From NCBI RefSeq assembly GCF_001730315.1, contig NZ_MIKC01000023.1:170255-234254 (forward strand): DNA of 64,000 nt. Reading direction: 5' to 3'. The notes under the pieces are model-generated. The model worked only from the letters and a program-made list of their open reading frames with translations. It was not told the DNA's origin and searched no databases. Source of the DNA: Enterococcus ureilyticus. Lineage in GTDB: Bacteria > Bacillota > Bacilli > Lactobacillales > Enterococcaceae. Made by a program: the position numbers and the translations under genes. Below are positions 25,987-35,593 of the stretch, piece after piece (within the stretch, counting starts at the first letter, position 1; the number at the start of each line of letters is the position of its first letter).

Positions 25987-27087
25987 ATGATAGCGCTTAT
26001 AAAATTTTTGAACCATCTATCCGATATCGCTATTTTTTCTTATATTGTTGTGGATAAAACAAATGGACAGATCAGTCACCAGAAGAATCTTACCAATCAT
26101 CAGTTGACAGATAAACAAATTCAACGAATAATCACGCAAACAAGTATCATTCATAATTACTATTTCAAAGAACAAAAATTGCTATTATTCGCTTATGATA
26201 TCCATGAATTAAATCAATTGGTCTGTCTATTCATTGATGATGAAGTCGGCAATTTCATTTCTCATAACGACCGGTTATTGAAGATTTCTGAAACCATTCA
26301 TCTATTTATGAAGGAAAAAGAATTCACAGCTAAAGAAGTTCAGTCTCTAAATCAAAATATTCTCTACCTAAGAGAAACGATTATTGAAAAAGTACTAAGT
26401 GAGCAAATTGAACAACAACTTTATCATCACGACTTCGAAAGTGAAGAGGCTATGTTTATCGAAGTCATGAACGGTAACGAAGAAGGATTAAAAAGAGACT
26501 ATTACGCTTTTCAAAAAAATAGCCAAACAGGCCTACTTTCAACTGAATCAGAATTGAGGAATCAAAAAAACATCTTGATTGTAGCCGTAGCGATTTCCAC
26601 AAGATATGCGATTAAAGGCGGCGTTCCGTATGAACGAGCGTATACTTTAAGCGACAACTTGATTCAAGATATTGAACGAAAAAATCACTTTCAGGGCGCG
26701 CAACCACCCGTCTTAGAAATACTCCTATTATTTTGTAAAGAGGTACGTAAATACAACTATATCAAGTACTCTACCACGGTCAAAAAAACGTGTGAATTCA
26801 TTCATAAAAATATCTACTCGAATTTATCTATCCCGATAATCGCAGCTTACACCAATTACTCTGTGCCTCATTTATCTAAACTGTTTAAAAAAGAAGTAGG
26901 ACTTTCCCTTAATCAATATGTGATGAAGCAAAGAATAGAAGAAAGTAAACGATTATTAGAATTTAAACAGTACGATTTAAACACGATCAGCTCATTACTT
27001 CACTTCAACGATACGAGTTATTTCATTAAAGTATTCAAAAAATATGAAAATATGACCCCAAAAAGTTACTGGCACGAAAAAAATTAA
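25987..27087 (+). CDS. AraC-family transcriptional regulator (YSIRK-type layout)
   Basis: 366 aa. The C-terminal 100 residues hold two helix-turn-helix units (LSIPIIAAYTNYSVPHLSKL with FKKEVGLSLNQYV, then LNTISSLLHFNDTSYFIKVF). The long N-terminal part is a sensor region without a recognised cupin. Start set at 25987, six bases after AAAGGAGC. It is divergent from the ROK/esterase pair and 11 bases before a second AraC gene, so it is well placed to control both sides. Confidence 0.85.
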   Translation: MIALIKFLNHLSDIAIFSYIVVDKTNGQISHQKNLTNHQLTDKQIQRIITQTSIIHNYYFKEQKLLLFAYDIHELNQLVCLFIDDEVGNFISHNDRLLKISETIHLFMKEKEFTAKEVQSLNQNILYLRETIIEKVLSEQIEQQLYHHDFESEEAMFIEVMNGNEEGLKRDYYAFQKNSQTGLLSTESELRNQKNILIVAVAISTRYAIKGGVPYERAYTLSDNLIQDIERKNHFQGAQPPVLEILLLFCKEVRKYNYIKYSTTVKKTCEFIHKNIYSNLSIPIIAAYTNYSVPHLSKLFKKEVGLSLNQYVMKQRIEESKRLLEFKQYDLNTISSLLHFNDTSYFIKVFKKYENMTPKSYWHEKN

Positions 27088-27098
27088 GGAGGCTCAAC

Positions 27099-27968
27099 AT
27101 GACTTTTGAACATGAATTTATTGAATATACACACGAATTGATTCCTATCAATTGGATTGTTCATGGTGCAGACCATTCCACAGGTCCTGTGCTGCCTCAT
27201 TGGCACACGTCATTTGAAATTTCTTACACCTATTCTGGAAAAATTGAAAACTATACAATCAACAACGTTACCTATCAAACAGAGCCTGGCACAATTTTGT
27301 TCATTAATTCAGCTGAGGTACATGGCGCTGTTTCCAGTTATTGCGCCGATCTTGAAGCATTGACAATCCAGATACCTTATGACTTTTTAAGTAAGCTGAT
27401 TCCTCACTTTGAGTTTATGCGTTTTGATAATCTCCCTTCTGGAAAACTTGCACAAGTCAATCAATTACGGGAAGCGCTAAGTCAGTTTTATCATCTAGTC
27501 AGACGGGAACCGGAAGAGTTTTTAGAGCTACAATTAATCCGTTTAACTTACGAAATAATCTACCTAATGGCAAAAGATTGGATGCATCGTGAAAAAATGC
27601 CGATCAATTCAAATGTCTACCATCGAAATTTAGGTCAGATGCAGCCGATCATTTCCTTTATCCAAGAAAATTATCAGCAAGAATTATCTGTTGGAATTTT
27701 AGCGAACAACTTTCATATGTCAACGAATTATTTAAGCAAACTTTTTAAAAAAAGTCTTGGATTAAGTGTCATGAAATATGTCCAGCTAGTTCGAATCAAT
27801 CGAGGGCAAGAACTATTACTTCATAGTGAAAAACCAATTCATGTGATTTCTGATATCGTTGGTTTCCCCAACGAAAAATCATTCAGAAGAACCTTCGAAG
27901 ACGTTTTCCAGCAAACACCCAAAAAATATCAATTAGACTATCGAAAAAAACAGAATGGCAGAAAATGA
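27099..27968 (+). CDS. AraC-family regulator with N-terminal cupin
   Basis: 289 aa. The cupin sensor appears as GPVLPHWHTSFEISYTYSGK and PGTILFINSAEVHG, and the DNA-binding domain as LSVGILANNFHMSTNYLSKL and IHVISDIVGFPNEKSFRRTF. This is the common carbohydrate-responsive AraC layout. It follows the other AraC gene by 11 bases and is closed by a terminator. Confidence 0.9.
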   Translation: MTFEHEFIEYTHELIPINWIVHGADHSTGPVLPHWHTSFEISYTYSGKIENYTINNVTYQTEPGTILFINSAEVHGAVSSYCADLEALTIQIPYDFLSKLIPHFEFMRFDNLPSGKLAQVNQLREALSQFYHLVRREPEEFLELQLIRLTYEIIYLMAKDWMHREKMPINSNVYHRNLGQMQPIISFIQENYQQELSVGILANNFHMSTNYLSKLFKKSLGLSVMKYVQLVRINRGQELLLHSEKPIHVISDIVGFPNEKSFRRTFEDVFQQTPKKYQLDYRKKQNGRK

Positions 27969-27998
27969 CCTTTTTTCCGATAGCTTCTGCCCCTTTTA
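27957..27998 (+). terminator. Terminator after the AraC pair
   Basis: GGCAGAA (27957-27963) pairs with TTCTGCC (27985-27991), then CCTTTT. Confidence 0.5.
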
Positions 27999-28024
27999 AT
28001 GAGTGAATTCATGATATCCTTTGC

Positions 28025-28040
28025 TTGTAATCGATTACAA
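28025..28040. promoter_or_regulatory. cre site, perfect 16-bp palindrome
   Basis: TTGTAATCGATTACAA. The inner 14 bases match the CcpA consensus TGWAANCGNTNWCA at every position, and the whole is symmetric. It ends 22 bases before the MFS start codon, so CcpA, or another LacI-family repressor, would block transcription of the transporter and esterase. Confidence 0.75.
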
Positions 28041-28061
28041 TAACATATTGGAGGACCTATC

Positions 28062-29282
28062 ATGAATAAAAACAGCTTTTTATTTAAAGCATCACTACTG
28101 TCTATCTCATTAGTTTTAGTAGCAGGGCCGGCCGTATCATCGCTAATCCCTTTGATGCAGCAGTCTTTTCCAGATCAAAGTACTTCGTCCATTGAACTCA
28201 TTGCGACTGTTCCAAACTTTGGGATTTTAATTTTTGTTTTGTTAAGCAATATTTTTGTTAAATTTCTAGGCAAGAAAAAGACGGTTTTATTAGGGCTCAG
28301 CCTTGCGTTGATCTCTGGCCTTATTCCTGTTTTTATAGAAAATTATACAGTTATCTTAGCCTCACGCTTTATGTTTGGAGCAGGAGTCGGTTTATTTAAT
28401 GCCCTTGCCGTAAGTTTAATTACTGAACTTTATTCTGGGGATGAGCAGGCCAGTTTAATGGGGCTTCAAGGAGCAATGGGGTCGATTGGCAGCACTGTGA
28501 TGACCTTATTAGTTGGCTACTTTACTAAATTTGGTTGGCAGAATTCTTTTTTAGTTTACGCAATTACCGTTTTACCATTAGCATTATTCGCTCTTTTTGT
28601 GACCTTACCTGCAGCGGAAAAACTAGATGATCCAACCGCTAACACTAAAAAAGAAAAAGAAAGTGTCAACGGAGCGACCATCGGCTTAATGCTTTTCGCT
28701 TTAATTGTATACGCTTTATTTTTTGTCATCATGTTAAAAACAGCTACTTTACTGGTGGAAACTGGCATTGGCAAACCAGAAACTGCCGCAAGTATTTTAG
28801 GCTCCGTTACAATTGTTGGGATTGTTGTCGGCGTTTTCTATGGCCAGATTTTCAAGTGGTTAAAACAGCTAGTATTACCAATTGGACTATTAGGTATCGG
28901 TCTTGGCTTTATCATTATTTTATCCGCCAACTCAGTTGCGATTGTAACCCTTGGTGCTATCGTTTCAGGTTTAGCTTTTAGTTTAGCAGCGCCTTTCATG
29001 TTTATGTTAGTTGGGCAAATTGCACCGAAGAATTCCGCTAACTTAGCGACAGGTGTGTTATTAGTCGGGATCAACTTAGGCGTCTTTTTATCTCCCACAA
29101 TCAATAGTTTCTTAAGTAAAACCTTTGGGATGACAACTGCTTCCGATAGCTTTTTAATGAGTGGAATAGGTCTCATTCTATTAAGTGCATGCTCTTTTAT
29201 TCTGTTAAGTGTTCAAAAGAAAAAGAATGCACAAACTGCTATACAAGAAGATACGATAAAAATTAGAAAAGAGGATGCATAA
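28062..29282 (+). CDS. MFS transporter
   Basis: 406 aa with about twelve hydrophobic segments. The loop between spans 2 and 3 reads VKFLGKKKTVLLGLSLALIS, an MFS signature, and ASRFMFGAGVGLFNALAVSL follows; a charged central loop (DDPTANTKKEKESVNG) separates the two halves. It overlaps the esterase start by one base and lies behind the cre site, so it probably imports the compound that the esterase then deacylates. Confidence 0.9.
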   Translation: MNKNSFLFKASLLSISLVLVAGPAVSSLIPLMQQSFPDQSTSSIELIATVPNFGILIFVLLSNIFVKFLGKKKTVLLGLSLALISGLIPVFIENYTVILASRFMFGAGVGLFNALAVSLITELYSGDEQASLMGLQGAMGSIGSTVMTLLVGYFTKFGWQNSFLVYAITVLPLALFALFVTLPAAEKLDDPTANTKKEKESVNGATIGLMLFALIVYALFFVIMLKTATLLVETGIGKPETAASILGSVTIVGIVVGVFYGQIFKWLKQLVLPIGLLGIGLGFIIILSANSVAIVTLGAIVSGLAFSLAAPFMFMLVGQIAPKNSANLATGVLLVGINLGVFLSPTINSFLSKTFGMTTASDSFLMSGIGLILLSACSFILLSVQKKKNAQTAIQEDTIKIRKEDA

Positions 29283-30115
29283 TGGCTTTAGTACAAGTAA
29301 ACTTTATTTCAAAAATGTTATCACGCACGGTAACCTTTAACGCAATTATTCCTTTAGATCATATCTCATTTGGAAAAGAAGAAGTGCTCCAACAAAAACC
29401 ACTAAAAACATTGTATTTATTACACGGCGCCTTTGGCAATTATACGGATTATTTATCTGGCACCCGAATCCAACGCTGGGCTGAAGAGCATAACCTAGCT
29501 GTTATCATGCCATCCGGTGAAAATCAATTTTATGTCGATAAACCAAATCGTGGTGAAAACTACGGTGCCTACGTGGCAGATGAACTGGTTGAATTTACGC
29601 GAAACATGTTTCCTTTGTCTCATAAAAAAGAAGATACTTTCATCGCTGGTCTTTCAATGGGTGGCTATGGCGCTATGATCAACGGATTGAAATACCATGA
29701 AACCTTTAGCCATATCGGTGCTTTTTCACCCGGTTTGATGATCGATCAAATTATTGCACGTTCTGAATTACTATCCGTCACAGGTTGGAGTTTAGATTTT
29801 TATGACAATGCCTTTGGAGGGATCGATACGATCAAGGCTAGTGATAAAGATTATTACTATTTAATCAATCAATTGATCGAAAACAAACAAGACATTCCTA
29901 AGATATATCTTCCAATCGGCACAGAAGATTTCTTACTTGAAAGTGTTCGAGGCTTTAAATCATTTGCGGATGATAAAGAAATTCCACTTACTTATATTGA
30001 AGATGAGGGTGGACATGAGTGGGACTTCTGGGATAAATATGTGAAAAATTTCTTGGATTGGTTACCTTTGGATGAAAAAGGAAATTATTTGAGTAGTGGG
30101 AATGTGGCGGAATAA
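29282..30115 (+). CDS. Tributyrin-esterase (EstA/esterase D-like) protein
   Basis: 277 aa serine esterase. LYLLHGAFGNYTDY marks the oxyanion region, FIAGLSMGGYGAM the nucleophile elbow, and late Asp and His are in EDFLLES and DEGGHEWDFW. No signal peptide. Start codon overlaps the transporter stop (TAATG), indicating coupling. EstA-type enzymes cut short-chain acyl esters and some acylated sugars; two esterases and one sugar kinase in this block suggest use of an acylated carbohydrate. Confidence 0.88.
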   Translation: MALVQVNFISKMLSRTVTFNAIIPLDHISFGKEEVLQQKPLKTLYLLHGAFGNYTDYLSGTRIQRWAEEHNLAVIMPSGENQFYVDKPNRGENYGAYVADELVEFTRNMFPLSHKKEDTFIAGLSMGGYGAMINGLKYHETFSHIGAFSPGLMIDQIIARSELLSVTGWSLDFYDNAFGGIDTIKASDKDYYYLINQLIENKQDIPKIYLPIGTEDFLLESVRGFKSFADDKEIPLTYIEDEGGHEWDFWDKYVKNFLDWLPLDEKGNYLSSGNVAE

Positions 30116-30185
30116 CGAGGAAGATGAAATAGTAGCATTCACTGCGAAAGAAAAGGCGGAAACAATTTTTAGCGAATTTCAGCTT

Positions 30186-30345
30186 ACTTAGGTATCGTGA
30201 TTACAGTTTTTCTCAATGGTTAGGTGAGAAAGGCAATAACTAAAAGCAAGTTTCCTCTATCCCCACTCATTCGTAGTTGCAACAGAAGTACAAGAAAACC
30301 ACTCTATTCGCCGTAGAGTGGTTTTTGTGTTTTATTAAAAAAGCA
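30186..30345 (+). pseudogene. Decayed Fst-type toxin-antitoxin (par) locus
   Basis: About 85% similar by eye to the intact par locus at 36650-36800, including the shared terminator AACCACTCTAttcgccgTAGAG. The toxin frame keeps only GIVITVFLNG before a stop, and the start region is missing. It lies just left of the rpsI-bordered element, so it is probably a relic of an older insertion. Confidence 0.7.
30295..30326. terminator. Bidirectional terminator of the decayed par locus
   Basis: AAAACCACTCTA pairs with TAGAGTGGTTTT around a seven-base loop; identical core to the terminator at 36759-36790. Confidence 0.7.
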
Positions 30346-30382
30346 AATGCATAACACTATTAATCTTTGATCGAGCATACTA

Positions 30383-30697
30383 TTAAAATGATTTCAACAT
30401 AGCTAAAATATTTTCTAACTGTTCGCTTTCTAACGATACTAATTTTTTATTAATTTCTTTTAAGTAATAATCTTTCGTCTTTGTTTCATTAAGAAACTCA
30501 TTTACTGGGACATCTAAATATTCACAAATAATATACAGCATTTGGATAGAAGGAGTTACACGCTTGTTTTCAATCGAATTAATGTAGTTGTCACTTTGTC
30601 CTATTGCTAAACTCATCTCTCGTGCACTAACGTTCTTTTTCAGTCGAAAGTAATTTAATTTTTTTGATATAAAGATTCGTAAATCTGTTTCGTGCAT
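30383..30697 (-). CDS. XRE-family helix-turn-helix regulator
   Basis: 104 aa. FISKKLNYFRLKKNVSAREM then SLAIGQSDNYINSIENKRVT is a typical Cro/C1 helix-turn-helix, followed by a short helical tail. Start set at 30697, behind GGAGAGAGG; the longer frame adds 15 residues with no site. It is divergent from the 102-residue gene at 30864, which it may control. Confidence 0.85.
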   Translation of the reverse strand: MHETDLRIFISKKLNYFRLKKNVSAREMSLAIGQSDNYINSIENKRVTPSIQMLYIICEYLDVPVNEFLNETKTKDYYLKEINKKLVSLESEQLENILAMLKSF

Positions 30698-30770
30698 ATA
30701 CCTCTCTCCCTTCGTACATAATTTTACAACATAAAACGTCAAAAATACGAGTTTAAAACATCTATTTCTC

Positions 30771-30799
30771 TTGTAATTGGTTTTTTAAAAGGTTATAAT
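30771..30799 (+). promoter_or_regulatory. Promoter of the 102-residue gene
   Basis: TTGTAA (30771-30776) and TATAAT (30794-30799) with a 17-base spacer, upstream of a strong AGGAGG site. Confidence 0.65.
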
Positions 30800-30863
30800 C
30801 GTATAAAGGAACATTATAAATGTGTATATCGATCTATAAAAACAACTATAGGAGGAAAACAAA

Positions 30864-31172
30864 ATGAATGAAGCAACGAAAAAAGAAGTCATTACTACAA
30901 AAAATAAGCAACCAATTAAGGAAATTTCGTATCAAGATATGTATCGTTTAACTGATACTATTAATCAGATTGACTCATGGAAAGAAACTCTCTCTGTTCT
31001 AAACAATTTTTTTGGGAATAGGGATATTCCTTTAAATAAGAAAAAAATTATCAAAGAGTTCCATGCTAGTTCTTATATTTTCACAGCATTTTATGAAGAT
31101 TTTTTAGTGCGTTCAACTACTTTGGAAAAACAGATTGAAGAGTTGAAAGCTAAAAGTAAAGTTAGGATTTAG
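30864..31172 (+). CDS. Uncharacterised 102-residue helical protein
   Basis: Soluble, helical protein with an AGGAGGAAAACAAA site before the ATG. It has a basic start (KKEVITTKNKQ) and an end rich in charged coiled-coil residues (TTLEKQIEELKAKSKVRI). No known family is recognised. It is divergent from an XRE gene and close to the rpsI remnant, so it belongs to accessory DNA. Confidence 0.65.
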   Translation: MNEATKKEVITTKNKQPIKEISYQDMYRLTDTINQIDSWKETLSVLNNFFGNRDIPLNKKKIIKEFHASSYIFTAFYEDFLVRSTTLEKQIEELKAKSKVRI

Positions 31173-31256
31173 AAATACTTTTGTATCATTATTTCTGAAT
31201 TTAAGTCAATTTCTTTCCAAATATCTCTACTGATAATCATCTTGAATACAAAGGAA

Positions 31257-31289
31257 AAAGGCACTTTCTCGATATGAGAAAGTGCCTTT
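31257..31289. terminator. Strong hairpin, probable original rpsI terminator
   Basis: Perfect 14-bp stem: AAAGGCACTTTCTC (31257-31270) with GAGAAAGTGCCTTT (31276-31289); TTTTTCC follows on the minus strand. It lies 21 bases beyond the duplicated rpsI end, which fits the ancestral rplM-rpsI terminator before the element inserted. Confidence 0.75.
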
Positions 31290-31310
31290 AAATCCAGTAA
31301 TATCAAAGAT

Positions 31311-31361
31311 ATTAACGTTTTGAGAATTGTGAAGCTTTACGAGCTTTCTTAAGACCTGGTT
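31311..31361. repeat. Duplicated rpsI 3' end (att-like), distal copy
   Basis: 51 bases match 37261-37311 with a single difference. On the minus strand they encode the last 15 residues of ribosomal protein S9 ([14 protein letters not shown]) and the stop, with no gene in front. This is what remains when an element integrates at a gene's 3' end. The rest of 31173-31619 has no gene. Confidence 0.88.
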
Positions 31362-31619
31362 GTGTGTCAGATATTTTGATAGAGTTGTAAAATTTCTTAG
31401 TACCAATGGATTGAATAATATTCTAATAGGTACGGTTTTAATGGATTTCAACATATTTTAATCTCTTCGTACCTCAAGACGTATCCAAAAATACACGTGA
31501 ATCAGAACAAGACTACAGTAAATAATAAAGACTGCTAAATAGATTAAAAACTTATCCTTATCGTTAATTTTTAACATCCAAAACAGAGATTTAAAAAGTA
31601 CCATGCTTACTTTCGCACC

Positions 31620-34600
31620 CTACTCTAAATAATCCGACAGCAATTCCTTTTCTTTTTGCTTTTTAAGAGAATCTATCCGTGTTGAAATGACTAAGGCAAG
31701 AGAAATATATTTTATACCATCAAATATATCAAGTAACTTATTCAAAAAATTGATTTCTTTATCTAATAATGGAACTAAACTTCCTGACCAACTATGAGTA
31801 CGCATAGTTAAATATAATTTTTCAAAAAAAAGGGCATCAATGTCTTTATCTTTGAGCAATTCGAATAAATGCAGTAATATCTCATCATCAAATATTTCAA
31901 GAGACAGGTTGTATAAATTAACCAATCTATCCTCATCTTCAGTATCAAGTACTTCTACTTTTATAAACTCTGAAGCATATTCAATATTTGCTTTAAATAT
32001 TTCTTCCAAGTATGGATCTACCCCAACATAAATCACACGATTTTCTCGAATTAAGAAGTCTAGATATTTTTTAATTCCTTCTTCTGCAACCCTTGATTTC
32101 CATATATACTTTAGTTGAATATCACGTTTCACAGAATTTAATTTCAGTCTTTCAGTATTCAACTTAATAAGAAATAAGTAAATAAAATTAGCATCACTTT
32201 TTTTTAGCAGGCTCTTAAAAATCGCCCCTGAATCATCAACGTGTTCAGTATCAAAACTATCTAAATATATTCTTTTTAATTCTTTGTAACCTACTATGTC
32301 TACAATTTTGTCAGCTTTTTCCTCAGGCACATAGTTAGGTATGAAGAATCTTTCTGAGATTTCACCTTCTCTATATTTACTCATTAAAATATCTAAGATG
32401 ACAGCATCTTGTTTGATGTAGTTCTTAAAAGAAAAAATATTGAAAGAATTGACTTTTTCATAATTTTTGAGATTATTTAAAAACAATATAAGTTCTTCTA
32501 CCATAACATTATTAATCTTTTTACATGTTAAAAGATTTGAAAGATACCATCTTTCGTCAACTTCCTTTTTAACACAATTTAAAATACCTTTACCTTCTTC
32601 GAATGATAACTTTTCCATATAATAATCAAAATGATAATTTGAGAGACTAAATTCACTACTCAATAAAGCCGTTAATATTTTTACTTTATCTACTATTTCT
32701 GACTGTGAATACAATAGGAGTATTGATTCTTCCAACTCATATTTATTTAACAATTCATCTGACTGATATTCTGATAGTATGTTGAATAGCTCTGGTAAGT
32801 TATAAAAATATTCTGCAAAACTCTCACGGAGTTTCTTTATTCTTAATTTTTGAGTCTGTTCATAGTCAAATTCTTCTGCCCTATAATCCAACATATTGGA
32901 TGAAAATATTTTATAGATTTTTTGCCTACTTGTTGGTTCATATTCAAAAAAAAACTGAGATTTTAATTTCAGCTCCTGTATTTCTGAGTTCAATTTGAAT
33001 ACTATCGCTTCTTGTCTGACATCTAGCTTGTTCAAATCTTGAAAAAATAGATTTTCTATACATTTTAAATCTGAACTAACTGTTTCCAAAAAACCATTCT
33101 TCACTTCATAGGCTGGATAATTAAATAATAGTTTATCTATATGGTTATTCACTTCTACATATTCCAAATTGTAAACTTCAAAGAGCATGTAAAATATTTT
33201 TATATGAAGTTCAATTAGGTAATCTCCATCAACTAATTTGTAGCGACTAAAGATCCCTGCTCGACCATTAGAAATGAACTTTTCCCCAGAAAATTCTAAA
33301 AATTTTTCAGCGATATTAACAATTAACAAAGCTGTCAACTCATTAATATTGTCTTGTTTTGAGAAAATTTCAAAAATACAAAATCTTTTTTCTAGATAAG
33401 AATTTCGCCCCTCTTCAATATCAAAGTTCGATTCAATCGCTGAAAAAACTTCATAAACTTTATCCTGTCTTTTTTTTAAGTATTCCATAAGAAGTATACC
33501 AGCATCATTAAATCTTTCACTATTTGACAACGAACAAAGAATCTCAATAATTGGATCATCAATTTGACTACTTCTTTTTTTCTCTTCAAATTCTTTTTGA
33601 GATGTTTGATATTCACTACAGCTAATAGATTGTATCTTTTCATTAGTATAGGCAAGTGCTTCAATAGGTATCAATACTCCATATTGTGTTAAAAAAAGTT
33701 CTTTATCGATACCTGCAATAATTTCGTTATAGACATACTTTATCTCATCTGTTAAATAATCTATCCAATCATTTGATGATTTAAAATTATTAACAAGTAC
33801 AAGCATCTCAACAATCTCTTTTGCATTTTTAGGGAACAAACTAATGAAAAAATCTCTTACTTTGAAAACTTTACTATCTGCAATACAGTCTATTATCACA
33901 AAATCAGACAAACTTTGATCGCTGACCTTAGCGGCTTTATCTTGAAATATGTCGCATAACTCTTTATCGTGTAGTTGATTTAATGAAAGTAAAAAATTAT
34001 CAAAATCTAGCTTAAAAAATTTTAGTAACTCTTCCAAAGGTTCCTGATTGGTCAAATTCAATTTATGTTTAAAGCTCAAAATAAACAGACTGACTTTCTC
34101 ACTTTCGGAAAGAGCATTCTCTTTGAGAATTTGATCATAATAACTACCCAATATCTCTTTTCCATTATCAATAAATTCATAATCTTGGTCTTTCGACATG
34201 ATAGCTGCAATTACTGCAATTCTAGGGTTATTATGAGATAATTTCATTATTTTTCTAAGGTTACTAGAAGAAACTTTATTTAGACTATTAATGAGTAATT
34301 CAATCTGTTCATCATCCATTAAAGAAACTTTTTGTATTTTTGTTTTAAAAGGCTTTAACTGATTAATGATTCCTGAAAGTGCATAATCTCTAACAGTAAT
34401 AATAATTTTCAGATTTTGTTCATACTCTTCTAACCTCAACAAGTTAACAATGGCATCGAAATTAGTAATTGTATTAGCATCATCTAAAAATAAGTAATTA
34501 ACTCTATCGTTATCTAATGCATCCTTGATATCTTGGTAAACAGGCATACTATTGCTTTTAACACAAATTATATTGCTAGCAATAGGTAATTTCTTGCATA

Positions 34601-35261
34601 ACTCAATGGCTAACCTAGTTTTGCCTGTTCCTGATACTCCAGATAATAAAAGAATCTGATGGTCACTTAGTTCTTCTGATAATTCCTCGATTGTATTTTT
34701 TTCATCAATGTATGATGTATTTAGAGGGGCATTTGTTTTACTTTTATCATGAATAGAAATAAATTGTTCTATATTCCAAACTTGCTCTGTTGATTCTGCT
34801 ACTCCAAGGAAATCTTTTACAATGTCTTGATATTTAAACCGAAGAAGATCATGAGATAATGTGTCTATTCCTATAAGAGTTAGTTCTATTAAACTTGCCA
34901 AGCCTCTAAGTTCCTTATCTTTTTCTACTGTTAAATTGGAAGAGGTGTGGCAGCAGATTATTTCTTGAATATCTTTTTTGTCAGCCTTAGTTTTTTCAAT
35001 AGCTTCTTTAATATCTACTTCTAGCTTAGCTGTGGAATCTTTTCTCGTACCATACATAACTAAAATGTATTTATTGGATTGATTGTCAAAGAAATATGTA
35101 TCAGGTATTCCTTTCGTGGTTTTATCTGTTCCCTCCATAGACCCCAGGGATACAATACTCTCCCAGTTCCTTTTACGGTAAAGATAAATATCACATAATT
35201 TTTGAAATCGTCCTCCTTCTAATTGTTTGATTTCATTTTGAATTCTATTTAATCTTGACAT
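31620..35261 (-). CDS. STAND-like NTPase with nuclease-like N-terminus, candidate antiphage protein
   Basis: 1213 aa. N-terminal domain (residues 1-150) begins EGGRFQKLCDIYLYRK, then SLGSMEGTDKTTKGIPDTYF and YILVMYGT, resembling the restriction-endonuclease-fold effector found before STAND NTPases; the lysine of a PD-(D/E)xK site is not clear, so activity is uncertain. A P-loop follows (GVSGTGKT, residues 208-215) with Walker B YLFLDDAN (256-262) and an Arg-rich sensor, then about 800 helical residues that look like a repeat-type sensor. This effector-NTPase-sensor layout is that of Avs proteins. It is AT-rich, unlike its neighbours, and lies alone within the rpsI-bordered element, divergent from an XRE gene. 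Confidence 0.8.
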   Translation of the reverse strand: MSRLNRIQNEIKQLEGGRFQKLCDIYLYRKRNWESIVSLGSMEGTDKTTKGIPDTYFFDNQSNKYILVMYGTRKDSTAKLEVDIKEAIEKTKADKKDIQEIICCHTSSNLTVEKDKELRGLASLIELTLIGIDTLSHDLLRFKYQDIVKDFLGVAESTEQVWNIEQFISIHDKSKTNAPLNTSYIDEKNTIEELSEELSDHQILLLSGVSGTGKTRLAIELCKKLPIASNIICVKSNSMPVYQDIKDALDNDRVNYLFLDDANTITNFDAIVNLLRLEEYEQNLKIIITVRDYALSGIINQLKPFKTKIQKVSLMDDEQIELLINSLNKVSSSNLRKIMKLSHNNPRIAVIAAIMSKDQDYEFIDNGKEILGSYYDQILKENALSESEKVSLFILSFKHKLNLTNQEPLEELLKFFKLDFDNFLLSLNQLHDKELCDIFQDKAAKVSDQSLSDFVIIDCIADSKVFKVRDFFISLFPKNAKEIVEMLVLVNNFKSSNDWIDYLTDEIKYVYNEIIAGIDKELFLTQYGVLIPIEALAYTNEKIQSISCSEYQTSQKEFEEKKRSSQIDDPIIEILCSLSNSERFNDAGILLMEYLKKRQDKVYEVFSAIESNFDIEEGRNSYLEKRFCIFEIFSKQDNINELTALLIVNIAEKFLEFSGEKFISNGRAGIFSRYKLVDGDYLIELHIKIFYMLFEVYNLEYVEVNNHIDKLLFNYPAYEVKNGFLETVSSDLKCIENLFFQDLNKLDVRQEAIVFKLNSEIQELKLKSQFFFEYEPTSRQKIYKIFSSNMLDYRAEEFDYEQTQKLRIKKLRESFAEYFYNLPELFNILSEYQSDELLNKYELEESILLLYSQSEIVDKVKILTALLSSEFSLSNYHFDYYMEKLSFEEGKGILNCVKKEVDERWYLSNLLTCKKINNVMVEELILFLNNLKNYEKVNSFNIFSFKNYIKQDAVILDILMSKYREGEISERFFIPNYVPEEKADKIVDIVGYKELKRIYLDSFDTEHVDDSGAIFKSLLKKSDANFIYLFLIKLNTERLKLNSVKRDIQLKYIWKSRVAEEGIKKYLDFLIRENRVIYVGVDPYLEEIFKANIEYASEFIKVEVLDTEDEDRLVNLYNLSLEIFDDEILLHLFELLKDKDIDALFFEKLYLTMRTHSWSGSLVPLLDKEINFLNKLLDIFDGIKYISLALVISTRIDSLKKQKEKELLSDYLE

Positions 35262-35593
35262 CTTTCCCCTCCTATCTTATCTATCTCATCTATAAAAATA
35301 TAATATGACTATATAACTTTCACAATAGCAATATTTTTTATACAAAAAATACTCTTATATCAAAATTTCCATTGAAAAAAATAGTAACACTTCATTTGGA
35401 GCAACTTTCTCTATTCTTATATTTCTTATATTTCTTATCTTGTACATTCCCTATAAATATAGTTTATCACACTTTCATTGAACAGAAACCTCATAACATC
35501 AACTAAAAAGCGATTCATTTTACAGTCTGCCTATTCAAGTTACATATTTCAAATTATCATTTCTTTTGATAAACTCATTTTGAGGTGATAAAT
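35262..35593. promoter_or_regulatory. Divergent AT-rich intergenic region with an inverted repeat
   Basis: No gene. TTATCA (35554-35559) and TGATAA (35567-35572) form an inverted repeat 22 bases before the XRE start, a possible autoregulatory site. Promoters for both flanking genes must lie here. Confidence 0.45.

Noticed and set aside
26500..27000. YSIRK or other surface motif in the AraC gene
   Set aside because: No membrane segment or sorting signal; the N-terminal part is only a soluble sensor region.
31227..31454. 75-codon minus-strand frame over the rpsI remnant
   Set aside because: It is in a different frame from the S9 tail and spans a terminator hairpin.
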